The notes: generated from the letters alone by a model not told the origin. Positions 1 through 6,180 are shown, counted from the stretch's first letter. The stretch is 17,961 bases of DNA from CAYOVG01 sp964407285 (GCA_964407285.1 CAYOVG010000120.1:1-17961), one strand, 5' to 3'. Translations and numbers: made by a program.

Positions 1-815
1 GGCTCACCTTGGGTGTGGTAGCAGCACCGTGCATCGGCCCCTTCGTGCTGGGACTTCTCACCTGGGTGGCGAGCATGGGAAGTCCGTGGCTCGGGTTTCT
101 GATCTTTTTTACCCTGAGCCTGGGCCTTGGGCTGCCTCTGTTCCTGCTTGCCATGTTCTCGGGGCAGATCGAAAGACTCCCCAGATCGGGGGGCTGGATG
201 ATATGGGTAAGGAAGCTCATGGGATGGGTCCTGGTGGGGATGGCCGTTCATTTCATAAGGCCTGTTCTCCCCGGACACTGGGGAAACGTGCTGCTTGGAT
301 TTGTCGCATTGGCTGCAGGACTGCACCTTGGGTGGATCGACAAAAGTCGGGCAAACTTTCGGGCTTTTCCATGGCTCAAGGGTGGAACAGGCGTAGGATG
401 CCTGGTTCTCTCCACTTTCCTCGTGACGTCATGGGCGATGCAAGGTCCCGGCGTCACCTGGAAGCCCTATTCAGAGGAAGTGTTAAAAGACGCTCAGATG
501 TCGAAAAAGCCGATAATCATCGACTTCTATGCGACATGGTGCACGCCGTGCCGGGAGCTTGAAGAAATCACCTTCCACGATGCTTCCGTCGCAAAGCAGG
601 CGGAAAGTGACTTCATTATGGTCAAGGTAGACGTGACAAAGGGCGATAACCCAGTTCACGAGCGACTGTTGCGGCAATACGAAATTAAGGGTGTTCCAAC
701 CATCGTGTTCCTGGATGCCGGCGGCAAGGAGAGGCGAGACCTGCGCCTGGTCGATTTCCTTCCTGCCGATCGGTTCATGAGCCGTATGGCGGAGCTTAAA
801 AAAGGCGGCAGCTAA
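1..815 (+). CDS. dsbD: Thiol:disulfide interchange protein DsbD, C-terminal part (5' end outside window)
   Basis: The reading frame is open from the left edge, so the start lies outside the window. About 270 residues remain. Numbering from GVVAAPC (Met/TTG codon at 9), the first ~150 residues hold several hydrophobic segments of the DsbD transmembrane domain, including the conserved membrane Cys in APCIGPF (Cys8). A thioredoxin domain follows, with the active site WCTPC (CTPC at 178-181) and the cis-proline motif GVPTIVF. In the DsbD family the membrane domain carries reducing equivalents from cytoplasmic thioredoxin to the C-terminal periplasmic thioredoxin domain. The N-terminal domain cannot be judged here. 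The next gene, a thioredoxin-fold selenoprotein, starts 18 bp downstream with its own ribosome binding site and is probably co-transcribed, so it is a plausible redox partner. Family assignment is firm; the partner relationship is inferred. Confidence 0.93.
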   Translation, partial: LTLGVVAAPCIGPFVLGLLTWVASMGSPWLGFLIFFTLSLGLGLPLFLLAMFSGQIERLPRSGGWMIWVRKLMGWVLVGMAVHFIRPVLPGHWGNVLLGFVALAAGLHLGWIDKSRANFRAFPWLKGGTGVGCLVLSTFLVTSWAMQGPGVTWKPYSEEVLKDAQMSKKPIIIDFYATWCTPCRELEEITFHDASVAKQAESDFIMVKVDVTKGDNPVHERLLRQYEIKGVPTIVFLDAGGKERRDLRLVDFLPADRFMSRMAELKKGGS

Positions 816-833
816 AGATAAGGAGAAAATAAG

Positions 834-1154
834 ATGCTGAAGGTGAGATTTTTCCTCAACGAACCCAACGGCAAGCCCTGAAAGAATTTCATCCGGATGA
901 TGCCCAGGTTGGGCGAAAAGTACAAGGATATCGAAATAGAGGTGACTTCCAAACCCATAGCGGAATACCAGTGCGACGAGTACTTCGAACTGGAGCTTCC
1001 GGTTGCGCCGGCCGTCATGGTGGGAGATGAGATCGTGGTCGAGGGCTCCAATGTTTCGCAGGAAAAGGTGGAGGCCGTCATCTGCCGATGCCTCGGACTA
1101 CCCGAACCGGAGCCTGAAAAGAAGGGTATTCTGGGTCGTTTCTTCGGCAGATAG
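834..1154 (+). CDS. Small thioredoxin-fold selenoprotein with Sec at codon 16 (UGA 879-881)
   Basis: ATG at 834 is preceded by AGGAG (821-825) at 8 bp. Read through the in-frame TGA at 879-881, the protein is 106 residues and begins MLKVRFFLNEPNGKPU. Sec16 follows the first beta strand, where thioredoxin-fold redox residues sit. A later stretch ending PVAPAVMVGDEIVVEG (56-71) resembles the cis-Pro strand-turn-strand of thioredoxin/glutaredoxin-like proteins. Cys47, Cys84 and Cys86 (CRC) are other possible redox or metal residues. Three facts support Sec rather than a stop: the frame continues 90 codons with protein-like sequence, a second partial copy at 1288 keeps the UGA at the same codon, and tRNA-Sec is 190 bp away. 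A candidate SECIS stem-loop lies just after the UGA. A standard gene caller would start at ATG 897 and lose the active site. The substrate is unknown; I do not recognise a named family. It directly follows dsbD, suggesting a thiol-redox role. Confidence 0.85.
885..918 (+). promoter_or_regulatory. Candidate bacterial SECIS stem-loop
   Basis: A perfect 5-bp stem GCCCA (902-906) / TGGGC (910-914) closes a GGU loop (907-909), so a GG dinucleotide is exposed 26 nt after the UGA. TTTC (887-890) and GAAA (915-918) can add an outer 4-bp helix across an asymmetric internal loop. Bacterial SECIS elements lie inside the coding region just after the UGA and present a guanine-containing loop to SelB. The match is by shape only; the 3-nt loop is shorter than in E. 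coli fdhF. Confidence 0.5.
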
Positions 1155-1287
1155 GGATGATGGCCACAGTACTATCGATTCATCCATGGAAGAGGTCGCT
1201 TTCCTTTGAATCGTGACTCTTCCAATCTCTCTCTCCGACCGAAACGCCGGGGAGCTAATTGCCGATCAAATGAATGGAGTGGAAAAC

Positions 1288-1343
1288 ATGCTGAAGATGA
1301 GAGTTTTCTTGAACGAGCCCGGCGGCAAGCCCTGAAGGGGAAC
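1288..1343 (+). pseudogene. Truncated second copy of the selenoprotein gene (first 16 codons only)
   Basis: ATG 1288 opens the peptide MLKMRVFLNEPGGKPU, 13 of 16 positions identical to the gene at 834. The in-frame TGA (1333-1335) falls at the same codon. Two codons differ synonymously (CTC/TTG, GAA/GAG) and others by conservative changes, so this is an old, coding-constrained duplicate and not a fresh repeat. A GGAG (about 1275-1278) precedes the ATG. Similarity ends right after the UGA; 8 bp later the CCA end of selC begins on the other strand. Read through, the frame would run into antisense tRNA and hit another TGA at 1405, with no SECIS-like GG loop. It is most likely a remnant of a tandem paralogue cut off by rearrangement at the tRNA 3' end. 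A short translated leader-like ORF is a less likely alternative. Confidence 0.7.
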
Positions 1344-1442
1344 TGGCGGAAGTGCATGGGAATCGAACCCACCTGGGACAGCCTTCACTGCCCCACACCG
1401 GATTTGAAGTCCGGGAGCCCCACCAGTGAGCTTGGCACTTCC
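1344..1442 (-). tRNA. selC: tRNA-Sec (anticodon UCA)
   Basis: On the minus strand the 99-nt sequence has an 8-bp acceptor stem (GGAAGTGC, 1442-1435, with GCACTTCC, 1355-1348), discriminator G, and an encoded CCA (1346-1344). The anticodon stem-loop is CCGGA CTTCAAA TCCGG, with anticodon UCA at 1407-1405. There is a long extra arm (TGTGGGGCAGTGAAGGCTG and onward) and a T-arm with GGTTCGATTCC. The long acceptor stem, large variable arm and UCA anticodon are diagnostic for bacterial selenocysteine tRNA, which is charged with serine and converted to Sec by SelA. It lies between the selenoprotein genes (convergent) and trpF/plsC (same strand). It has its own promoter but is only 88 bp from the trpF stop. 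Confidence 0.97.
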
Positions 1443-1450
1443 AAAAAGCT

Positions 1451-1479
1451 ACTATACCGCAATTCCCCGACGTCGGCAA
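1451..1479 (-). promoter_or_regulatory. Sigma-70-type promoter of selC
   Basis: Minus strand: -35 TTGCCG (1479-1474), 17-bp spacer, -10 TATAGT (1456-1451), and the tRNA 5' end 8 nt after the -10 box. The spacing is ideal and 4-5 of 6 bases match in each box. It lies between the trpF stop and selC, so selC can be transcribed independently. Confidence 0.7.
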
Positions 1480-1530
1480 GCGCCATTTGATCGATTACGA
1501 ATTAAATCCGACGCATCCTCCGGGCATCCA

Positions 1531-2211
1531 TCATTCGTTTCCAATGCCGGCGAAAGCCTCGACGGCCCCGGCAACGAAAGCCCTCACCAGCAAGCGGTCC
1601 TTTCTGCCGTCGCGGCCCTCCACGCCGGTGTGGACATCCACACCGGCGGGACGCACCTCCCCGATGGCGCGACGGACGTTTTGCGGCGTGAGCCCTCCCG
1701 CCAGGATGACCGGACGTGGAGACATCTCGACAAGCCTGCGGCTGATGCTCCAGTCATGGGTCTTTCCGGTCGCTCCGGACGCGGTGGTCGAGGGATCGAA
1801 GGTGTCGGTTATGAATGCGTCCACATGGGGATGAAATCCGTCCACCATGGCTTCCAGTTCACGCAGATTATCACCCCTCACCACGAGGCTCTTGAAGATC
1901 CGCAATTCCGGCGCAATCCGCCTCAGCCGCGCCGCTTCCTCCATCGAGATATCCCCGTGGACCTGGACGCTGCCGACTCCCAGCTTCTCACACAGTCCCA
2001 CGATGCCCCGGGCTTCGTCCAGGTAGGTGATCAGTATGGCGGACGCCGATGCGGGCAATCGGCGGACGATGCGGGCCGCTTCATCGTCGGACAGGTCCTC
2101 CCGGTGCACGGGAAGCCGCAGGGGAAATCCCAACTGGCGGACGCCTTCCTCGACCAGCATCCGGGCTTCCTCCCAGTCAATGACGCCCGCTACCTGGATC
2201 AGGCCTCTCAT
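1531..2211 (-). CDS. TrpF-like (phosphoribosylanthranilate isomerase family) protein lacking the catalytic Cys
   Basis: 226 residues with a TrpF beta/alpha-barrel pattern: VQVHGD (83-87), the acid Asp in FITDT (Asp136), ATGKTHDW (147-154), the phosphate-binding AGGLTPQNV (171-179) and VDVHTGVEGRDGRKD (191-205). Phosphoribosylanthranilate isomerase opens with KICG, whose Cys is the catalytic base. Here the matching segment is QVAGV, with Ala8 in place of Cys. The nearby phosphate-loop region (LRLPVHRED) is also non-canonical. No other tryptophan biosynthesis gene is present. The start codon overlaps the stop of the acyltransferase gene by 4 bp (2208-2211), implying translational coupling. Fold and family are well supported. 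Isomerase activity is doubtful, so I give no gene symbol; it may act on another phosphoribosyl or aromatic substrate. Confidence 0.8.
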   Translation of the reverse strand: MRGLIQVAGVIDWEEARMLVEEGVRQLGFPLRLPVHREDLSDDEAARIVRRLPASASAILITYLDEARGIVGLCEKLGVGSVQVHGDISMEEAARLRRIAPELRIFKSLVVRGDNLRELEAMVDGFHPHVDAFITDTFDPSTTASGATGKTHDWSISRRLVEMSPRPVILAGGLTPQNVRRAIGEVRPAGVDVHTGVEGRDGRKDRLLVRAFVAGAVEAFAGIGNE

Positions 2212-3155
2212 GATTCCGTTCTCGTGTTGCGGTCTTCGTTCCGGCTTCCGCTCTTTTCATCTGCCGCCCCGCGCAGGATGTCCTCAATCCGTCTGTCCTT
2301 CTCCTCCCAAAGTTTTCCCAGCCATTCCCGGATTCTCTCTTTGAATTCCTCGTCCCGGTCGTAGTCTCCTATCAGTTCCTCGCCGACGGGAAGCTCTTCC
2401 ACCACCACCCTGATGTCCTTGACTTCTCCCCGCATGAAAGACCAGAAGCTCCGGACGCCCTCCGGATACACGATGGTGACGTTGAGGATGGAGTTCAACC
2501 TGTGGTTCATGCTGGAAAGCACGAGTGCAATCCCGCCCGCCTTGGGTTTGAGCAAACGCCTGTAGGGCGAGTGCTGCGCGTCGCGCTTCAGGGGGGTGAA
2601 TCGCGTGCCTTCCACGAAATTCACGATGGCGGAAGGCCGCCTGCGCAGTCGCCTGCAAGACTTCTTGAGGGTTTCCACGTCCCGGCCCCTGAGATGGGGG
2701 TTCTTCTCCAGGAAGGCCTTCGAATAGCGCTTCATAAACGGAAAGTCGAGCGCCCACAGCGCCTGTCCCAGGAAAGGCGCCCAGAGCAGTTCCTGCTTTG
2801 TGATGAATTTGAGAGGAGGGACCTTCCCGTAAAAGACATCCTGGAGAACCGGAATGTCGAGCCACGTCTGGTGATTGGAAACCACGAGATACCAGCCGTC
2901 GGGGTCCAGCCCCTCCAGCCCTCTCACATCCCAGTGAATGTCCTTCGTGAGTTGCATGTTCCAGCGATTGATAAGCACCCAGGCCATGGCGATGCGATTC
3001 ATCACCACATCGATGGGACCGTACATCGACTCATTCGGAAGGAGCATCTTCACCAGCGCCAGGAGGACGAGAGATGTTCCGCACAGCACGGTGTTCAACG
3101 CGTACATGATCAGTGACAGCGCCCCGCGGACCGGGGCCGGAAGATGAACGGGCAT
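2208..3155 (-). CDS. 1-acyl-glycerol-3-phosphate acyltransferase-like protein (YihG/PlsC family)
   Basis: 315 residues. An N-terminal hydrophobic stretch (~12-40) would anchor it in the inner membrane. The acyltransferase HX4D motif is HQTWLD (95-100), and FVEGTRFT (180-187) is the substrate-binding EGTR block. The segments RGRDVETLKKSCRRL and PKAGGIALVLSSM closely follow the E. coli YihG type of lysophosphatidate acyltransferase. The family transfers acyl groups to the sn-2 position of lysophosphatidic acid in phospholipid synthesis. The ATG at 3155 has an AAAGGAG about 14 bp upstream, which is long but the only reasonable site. The gene is translationally coupled to the TrpF-like gene by a 4-bp overlap, an unusual pairing. 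It could be a secondary acyltransferase beside a main PlsC elsewhere. Confidence 0.88.
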   Translation of the reverse strand: MPVHLPAPVRGALSLIMYALNTVLCGTSLVLLALVKMLLPNESMYGPIDVVMNRIAMAWVLINRWNMQLTKDIHWDVRGLEGLDPDGWYLVVSNHQTWLDIPVLQDVFYGKVPPLKFITKQELLWAPFLGQALWALDFPFMKRYSKAFLEKNPHLRGRDVETLKKSCRRLRRRPSAIVNFVEGTRFTPLKRDAQHSPYRRLLKPKAGGIALVLSSMNHRLNSILNVTIVYPEGVRSFWSFMRGEVKDIRVVVEELPVGEELIGDYDRDEEFKERIREWLGKLWEEKDRRIEDILRGAADEKSGSRNEDRNTRTES

Positions 3156-3497
3156 AATATCGGTCTCAACTCCTTTCTGCTTCTGCTATTATTGATTTAT
3201 ATCCTCCGAAACCTCAAAAATATACCGGGAAACCGCAATCCCCCTCTTTCGCCGAAGGGTATGACGTATTACATTATATTGGCTGAGAGCGTGGTAGACA
3301 AAGGAATAATGCGCATCTGCGATAATAGGCCCCTCGGGGCGGCGGCGGAAGCGCGAGAGCAGAGCGGGAAGAAAGCGAGTAATACGTCACCGGGTCCAAC
3401 GAACGTGAACATTCATGGTTGATATATTGCCTTCACCATCGTCCGCTCCGTCTTTTTATGACGTGGGGCCGGGCGTATGGAGCGGGGAGGGTACTCT
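3156..3497. other. Divergent intergenic region between acyltransferase and small Cys protein
   Basis: 342 bp that must hold promoters in both directions, but none matches consensus well. It contains the GGAG used by the acyltransferase (near 3172), an AT-rich stretch (3185-3235), and a GCCCC/GGGGC short stem near 3330-3341. An 11-bp inverted repeat (3262-3272 and 3379-3389) is compatible with chance. No convincing ORF. Confidence 0.5.
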
Positions 3498-3845
3498 ATG
3501 TCGGTACAGCAAAGCGTGGAGACATTATTTCCCATGGAGTGCGGCTGTTGCCTTTCCGGCAGCGGCGGCGACGAGGCTTCCCTGGGATGCTTCGGAGATT
3601 ACGATAAAAGCGCTATCTTTACCTCCAGGGAACTGGCGATCCTGGAGCGTATCCGGGAGGCCGGAGCGAAGGCGAGGAATCTCAAGAGCCGGATTCGGCA
3701 AGCAAACGCGGGAGGACTGATGAGTCAAGAGGGTCTCGCGGATGCCGAGAAGGAACTGGAAGATCTGAGGAGGACGCGGGCAGACCTGGAAGAGGCCCGT
3801 CTCGCCGCCTGGGAGGAGCGCATGCGCTACCTGGGGCACCTCTAA
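3498..3845 (+). CDS. Hypothetical protein: Cys-rich N-terminus plus coiled coil
   Basis: 115 residues starting at ATG 3498 (MSVQQSVETLF), chosen because GGGGAGG (3484-3490) lies 7 bp upstream; an earlier in-frame ATG at 3477 has no such site. The N-terminal segment carries Cys15, Cys17, Cys18 and Cys31 in a Gly/Ser-rich stretch (MECGCCLSGSGG). Residues ~44-112 form a charged heptad-like helix rich in Glu, Arg and Leu, a likely coiled coil ending in MRYLGHL. There is no signal peptide or membrane segment. A clear intrinsic terminator follows 33 bp after the stop, so this is a single-gene transcript or the end of one. I do not recognise the family. The Cys cluster could bind a metal, but this is a guess. 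Confidence 0.7.
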   Translation: MSVQQSVETLFPMECGCCLSGSGGDEASLGCFGDYDKSAIFTSRELAILERIREAGAKARNLKSRIRQANAGGLMSQEGLADAEKELEDLRRTRADLEEARLAAWEERMRYLGHL

Positions 3846-3877
3846 CGAGTGATCCGAGAACTCAACTTTAATATTGG

Positions 3878-3914
3878 AAAGCCCGGAACCGCCGCCCGGT
3901 CCGGGCTTTTCGTT
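3878..3914 (+). terminator. Intrinsic terminator after the small Cys/coiled-coil gene
   Basis: A perfect 10-bp stem AAAGCCCGGA (3878-3887) / TCCGGGCTTT (3900-3909) with a 12-nt loop, followed by TCGTTTT. It sits between the stop at 3845 and trpS. It also shows that trpS cannot sensibly start at the in-frame ATG 3849, upstream of the hairpin. Confidence 0.85.
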
Positions 3915-3938
3915 TTCCAGCTTTTTGTCAGTGAAACC

Positions 3939-5039
3939 ATGGAAACAACGACCGACTCCCAATCCCTTGGAAAGAACCGCAAGCGCATACTTACCGGGGA
4001 CCGCCCCACCGGCCGTCTGCACCTCGGTCACCTGGTAGGAAGCCTTCAGAACCGCGTGAAGCTCCAGTCCGGGTACGACACGATCCTCATAGTCGCGGAC
4101 CTGCACGTGCTCACGACCAAACCGACCCGCGACGATATCGGCCGTATCGCCGACAACGCGCGCGGACTCGTCCTGGACTACCTGGCGGCGGGCGTCGATC
4201 CCGAATCGACGACCGTATACCTGCAATCGGCCGTTCCGGAGATCTATGAACTGAATACTTTGCTGCAAAACATGGTGACGGCCAACCGGCTCCTGCGTCT
4301 TCCCTCCATAAAGGACATGGCGGCGGCGGCCCACATGAGCGAGGATTCCATAACCTACGGCCTCCTGGGATACCCCGTCCTTCAGGCCGCGGACATACTC
4401 CTGTCGCGGGCCGACCTCGTGCCCGTAGGACGGGACAACCTCGCCCACATCGAGATTACCCGAGAGATCGCCCGCCGTTTCAACCGGCTCTACGGGGATG
4501 TGTTTCCCGAACCCGAGGCGATGCTGAGCGATGTTCCGGGCCTGGTGGGGACGGACGGGAAGGTCAAAATGTCGAAGTCCGCGGGAAACGCCGTATTCCT
4601 CCACGACGACGAAAAAACGGTGGCCTCGAAAGTGCGCGGCATGTTCACGGACCCCAAGCGGATACATGCCGACACACCGGGGACGGTGGAGGGAAACCCG
4701 GTTTTCGTCTACCACGACGTCTTCAATGACGACCGGGAGGAGGTCGAGGAGTTGAAGGCCCGCTACCGGACGGGTTCGGTAGGGGACAGTGAGGTCAAGG
4801 ACAGACTCGTTGCTGCTCTTGTCCGTTTCATGGGACCCATCAGGACCCGAATGGCCCACTATGAGGAGGAGACCGGCCTGGTGGACGAGATACTGTGGAA
4901 CGGCACGCGGCGGGTCCGTGAGATCGCCGGTGAAACCTTGAGGGAGGTGCGAAAGGCCATGGGAATCGACCGCGCCTTCGTGCGCATACGCCGCGGGGCC
5001 GAGCGGCGCGCAAAGAAACTCGAGACCGCCGGGTCGTAG
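3939..5039 (+). CDS. trpS: Tryptophanyl-tRNA synthetase
   Basis: 366 residues from ATG 3939 (METTTDSQ). It activates tryptophan with ATP and charges tRNA-Trp in the cytoplasm. Class I signatures are present: TGDRPTGRLHLGH (19-31), the HIGH box variant, and KMSKS (210-214) in GKVKMSKSAGN. Between them are Trp-binding-pocket segments such as YLQSAVPEIYELNTLL and YPVLQAADIL. The length is typical for bacterial TrpRS. The frame is open from ATG 3849, but that segment would translate through the terminator hairpin, so 3939 is preferred. No strong Shine-Dalgarno is visible before it, only a GTGA-like match. The promoter is probably in the T-rich 3905-3935 stretch but cannot be fixed. It is probably the housekeeping enzyme. 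Confidence 0.96.
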   Translation: METTTDSQSLGKNRKRILTGDRPTGRLHLGHLVGSLQNRVKLQSGYDTILIVADLHVLTTKPTRDDIGRIADNARGLVLDYLAAGVDPESTTVYLQSAVPEIYELNTLLQNMVTANRLLRLPSIKDMAAAAHMSEDSITYGLLGYPVLQAADILLSRADLVPVGRDNLAHIEITREIARRFNRLYGDVFPEPEAMLSDVPGLVGTDGKVKMSKSAGNAVFLHDDEKTVASKVRGMFTDPKRIHADTPGTVEGNPVFVYHDVFNDDREEVEELKARYRTGSVGDSEVKDRLVAALVRFMGPIRTRMAHYEEETGLVDEILWNGTRRVREIAGETLREVRKAMGIDRAFVRIRRGAERRAKKLETAGS

Positions 5040-5348
5040 GGTTGCGGCGTTCGCCTCATTAGTTGCCTCCTGCCGTACGGGAGTTGCCGGTTTCGCATCC
5101 TCCTATCCCCTTATCTCCGTTGTTTATTTCTGCTGTCTCCGCGCAAATCGCCCCGTTTTGCGGAAAAGTTTTCCGGTTGAAGCAAATTATTCCCGTTATT
5201 GAGACATGTATTTATCGGGAAAGCCGTCTTCAGGCATACCGATGGAGCACCCGAACCAGGGGCGGAGGATAGATATTCATTGTCCGAGCAACGTTTCCAG
5301 GTCTCCTTTTCGTGTTCTGTTCTTTTATACATGGTCGATTGATGAAAA

Positions 5349-5364
5349 TGGCATGCACGTTGCT
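5349..5364 (+). promoter_or_regulatory. Sigma-54 (RpoN) -24/-12 promoter
   Basis: TGGCATG-CACG-TTGCT matches the consensus TGGCACG-N4-TTGCW at all positions except C to T at the sixth base, with exact GG-to-GC spacing. Transcription would start near 5375, giving a ~65-nt leader for the EF-hand gene. Sigma-54 promoters need an enhancer-binding ATPase; no activator site is identified. Confidence 0.7.
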
Positions 5365-5377
5365 TTTAGGGTAGATT

Positions 5378-5398
5378 CGACAACAAACCTCGTTGTCG
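5378..5398 (+). repeat. Inverted repeat in the 5' leader of the EF-hand gene
   Basis: CGACAAC (5378-5384) and GTTGTCG (5392-5398) form a perfect 7-bp stem with a 7-nt loop, at the very start of the transcript predicted from the sigma-54 promoter. It could be a protecting 5' mRNA hairpin or a repressor site. There is no T tract, so it is not a terminator. Confidence 0.55.
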
Positions 5399-5439
5399 CC
5401 GTATGGTAGAGCCGATTTCAATTGAGGGGAGGGATAGAG

Positions 5440-6129
5440 ATGGATTCCGTAAAGCTGAACACTTACGGCCCGGCTGATTACTACTCACAAGTAAGGGGTC
5501 TCGACCGGAATACCGGTAACGGAAAGAATTCGAGTGTCGGTTCCGCTTCGAGTCCGACGGGATTTGCGGGCGCTTTCGAGGACACTCTCAGTTTGAGTTC
5601 CGGAAGGAGCAAAGTCGAGTCGGCCGGGACTTACCAGGGTCCGGGCCCCCGTCCATTTGATGTCGCTTCCTATGCCCGGTCCGTGGATGAGATGACCCGG
5701 AACCTGGTGTCGGCTTACGATTCCGATGGAGATGGCGGTTTGAGTTCATCCGAAGTCGAAGACCTGGGAATGTCTTCGACCGACTTCAGTTCGGTAGACG
5801 CTGATGGGGATGGGGTGCTCAATACCGACGAATTGAACAACGCCAAAGCCGGGATGGACATCGTGAACATGACCAACGACCTCGTCGCCGGCAAGGACCG
5901 GGACGGGGATGGACTCTTGAGTTCAGACGAGATGGGCGTTCAGTCGGATGATTTCAACGGCATCGACACGGATTCCGACGGGAAGCTGACTCGGGACGAG
6001 CTCAACACGACCGCCTATTCCCTGTTTACCAAGACGCTGTCGGACCTCCAATCCGCATCTTCCGCAATCGCATCGGCGTCGGCCGGCGCGACCGGCAGCT
6101 CTTCAAACGGGGTGAACATCACGGCGTAG
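5440..6129 (+). CDS. Four-EF-hand calcium-binding protein
   Basis: 229 residues from ATG 5440, with GGGGAGGG (5426-5433) 6 bp upstream. The N-terminal ~90 residues are Ser/Gly-rich with no hydrophobic signal peptide. Four canonical 12-residue EF loops follow, with Asp at positions 1, 3 and 5 and Glu at 12: 94-105 (DSDGDGGLSSSE), 120-131, 153-164 and 176-187 (DTDSDGKLTRDE). The tail (205-229) is Ser/Ala-rich low complexity and ends NGVNITA. Calcium binding is well supported by the loops; the biological role is unknown. No recognisable partner gene is adjacent. A sigma-54 promoter and an intrinsic terminator (6181-6205) frame it as a single-gene unit. The missing signal peptide means it is either cytoplasmic or exported by a non-Sec route. 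Confidence 0.85.
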   Translation: MDSVKLNTYGPADYYSQVRGLDRNTGNGKNSSVGSASSPTGFAGAFEDTLSLSSGRSKVESAGTYQGPGPRPFDVASYARSVDEMTRNLVSAYDSDGDGGLSSSEVEDLGMSSTDFSSVDADGDGVLNTDELNNAKAGMDIVNMTNDLVAGKDRDGDGLLSSDEMGVQSDDFNGIDTDSDGKLTRDELNTTAYSLFTKTLSDLQSASSAIASASAGATGSSSNGVNITA

Positions 6130-6180
6130 AGGAGCACAACCGTCCCCACCCGACCGCACGGCCACCGTCACATTGCCTGA

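Larger units (their letters stand above)
5040..5439 (+). other. Intergenic leader region of the EF-hand gene
   Basis: 400 bp after trpS. The first ~300 bp show no gene or confident structure; a weak CTCC/GGAG stem around 5068-5085 lacks a T tract. The last ~90 bp hold the sigma-54-type promoter (5349-5364), a 7-bp hairpin (5378-5398) and a strong ribosome binding site (5426-5433) for the gene at 5440. Confidence 0.5.

Noticed and set aside
879..881. The UGA at 879 as a sequencing error or nonsense mutation
   Set aside because: The diverged copy at 1288 has the same UGA codon and selC is adjacent, so a conserved Sec codon is the simpler explanation.
897..1154. Start of the selenoprotein at ATG 897 (85 residues)
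   Set aside because: No Shine-Dalgarno there, and it discards the first beta strand and Sec16. The upstream frame has AGGAG, and its N-terminus is duplicated at 1288.
1426..2364. 312-residue plus-strand open frame opposite the TrpF-like gene
   Set aside because: Mirror of a recognisable TrpF-family protein; no ribosome binding site; it also starts inside selC.
3262..3389. 11-bp inverted repeat TGACGTATTAC / GTAATACGTCA spaced 106 bp
   Set aside because: About one such pair within 200 bp is expected by chance in a window this long; no terminal duplication or gene lies between the arms.
3525..4859. 444-residue open frame on the minus strand opposite trpS and the small Cys gene
   Set aside because: It is antisense to a clear trpS gene, has His/Arg/Val-rich shadow composition, lacks a ribosome binding site and crosses the terminator hairpin.
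5160..5270. Possible c-di-GMP-type riboswitch before the EF-hand gene
   Set aside because: Only short resemblance (GGGAAAGCC and CCGA); the paired helices and conserved core of the GEMM class are not present, and it lies upstream of the sigma-54 promoter.
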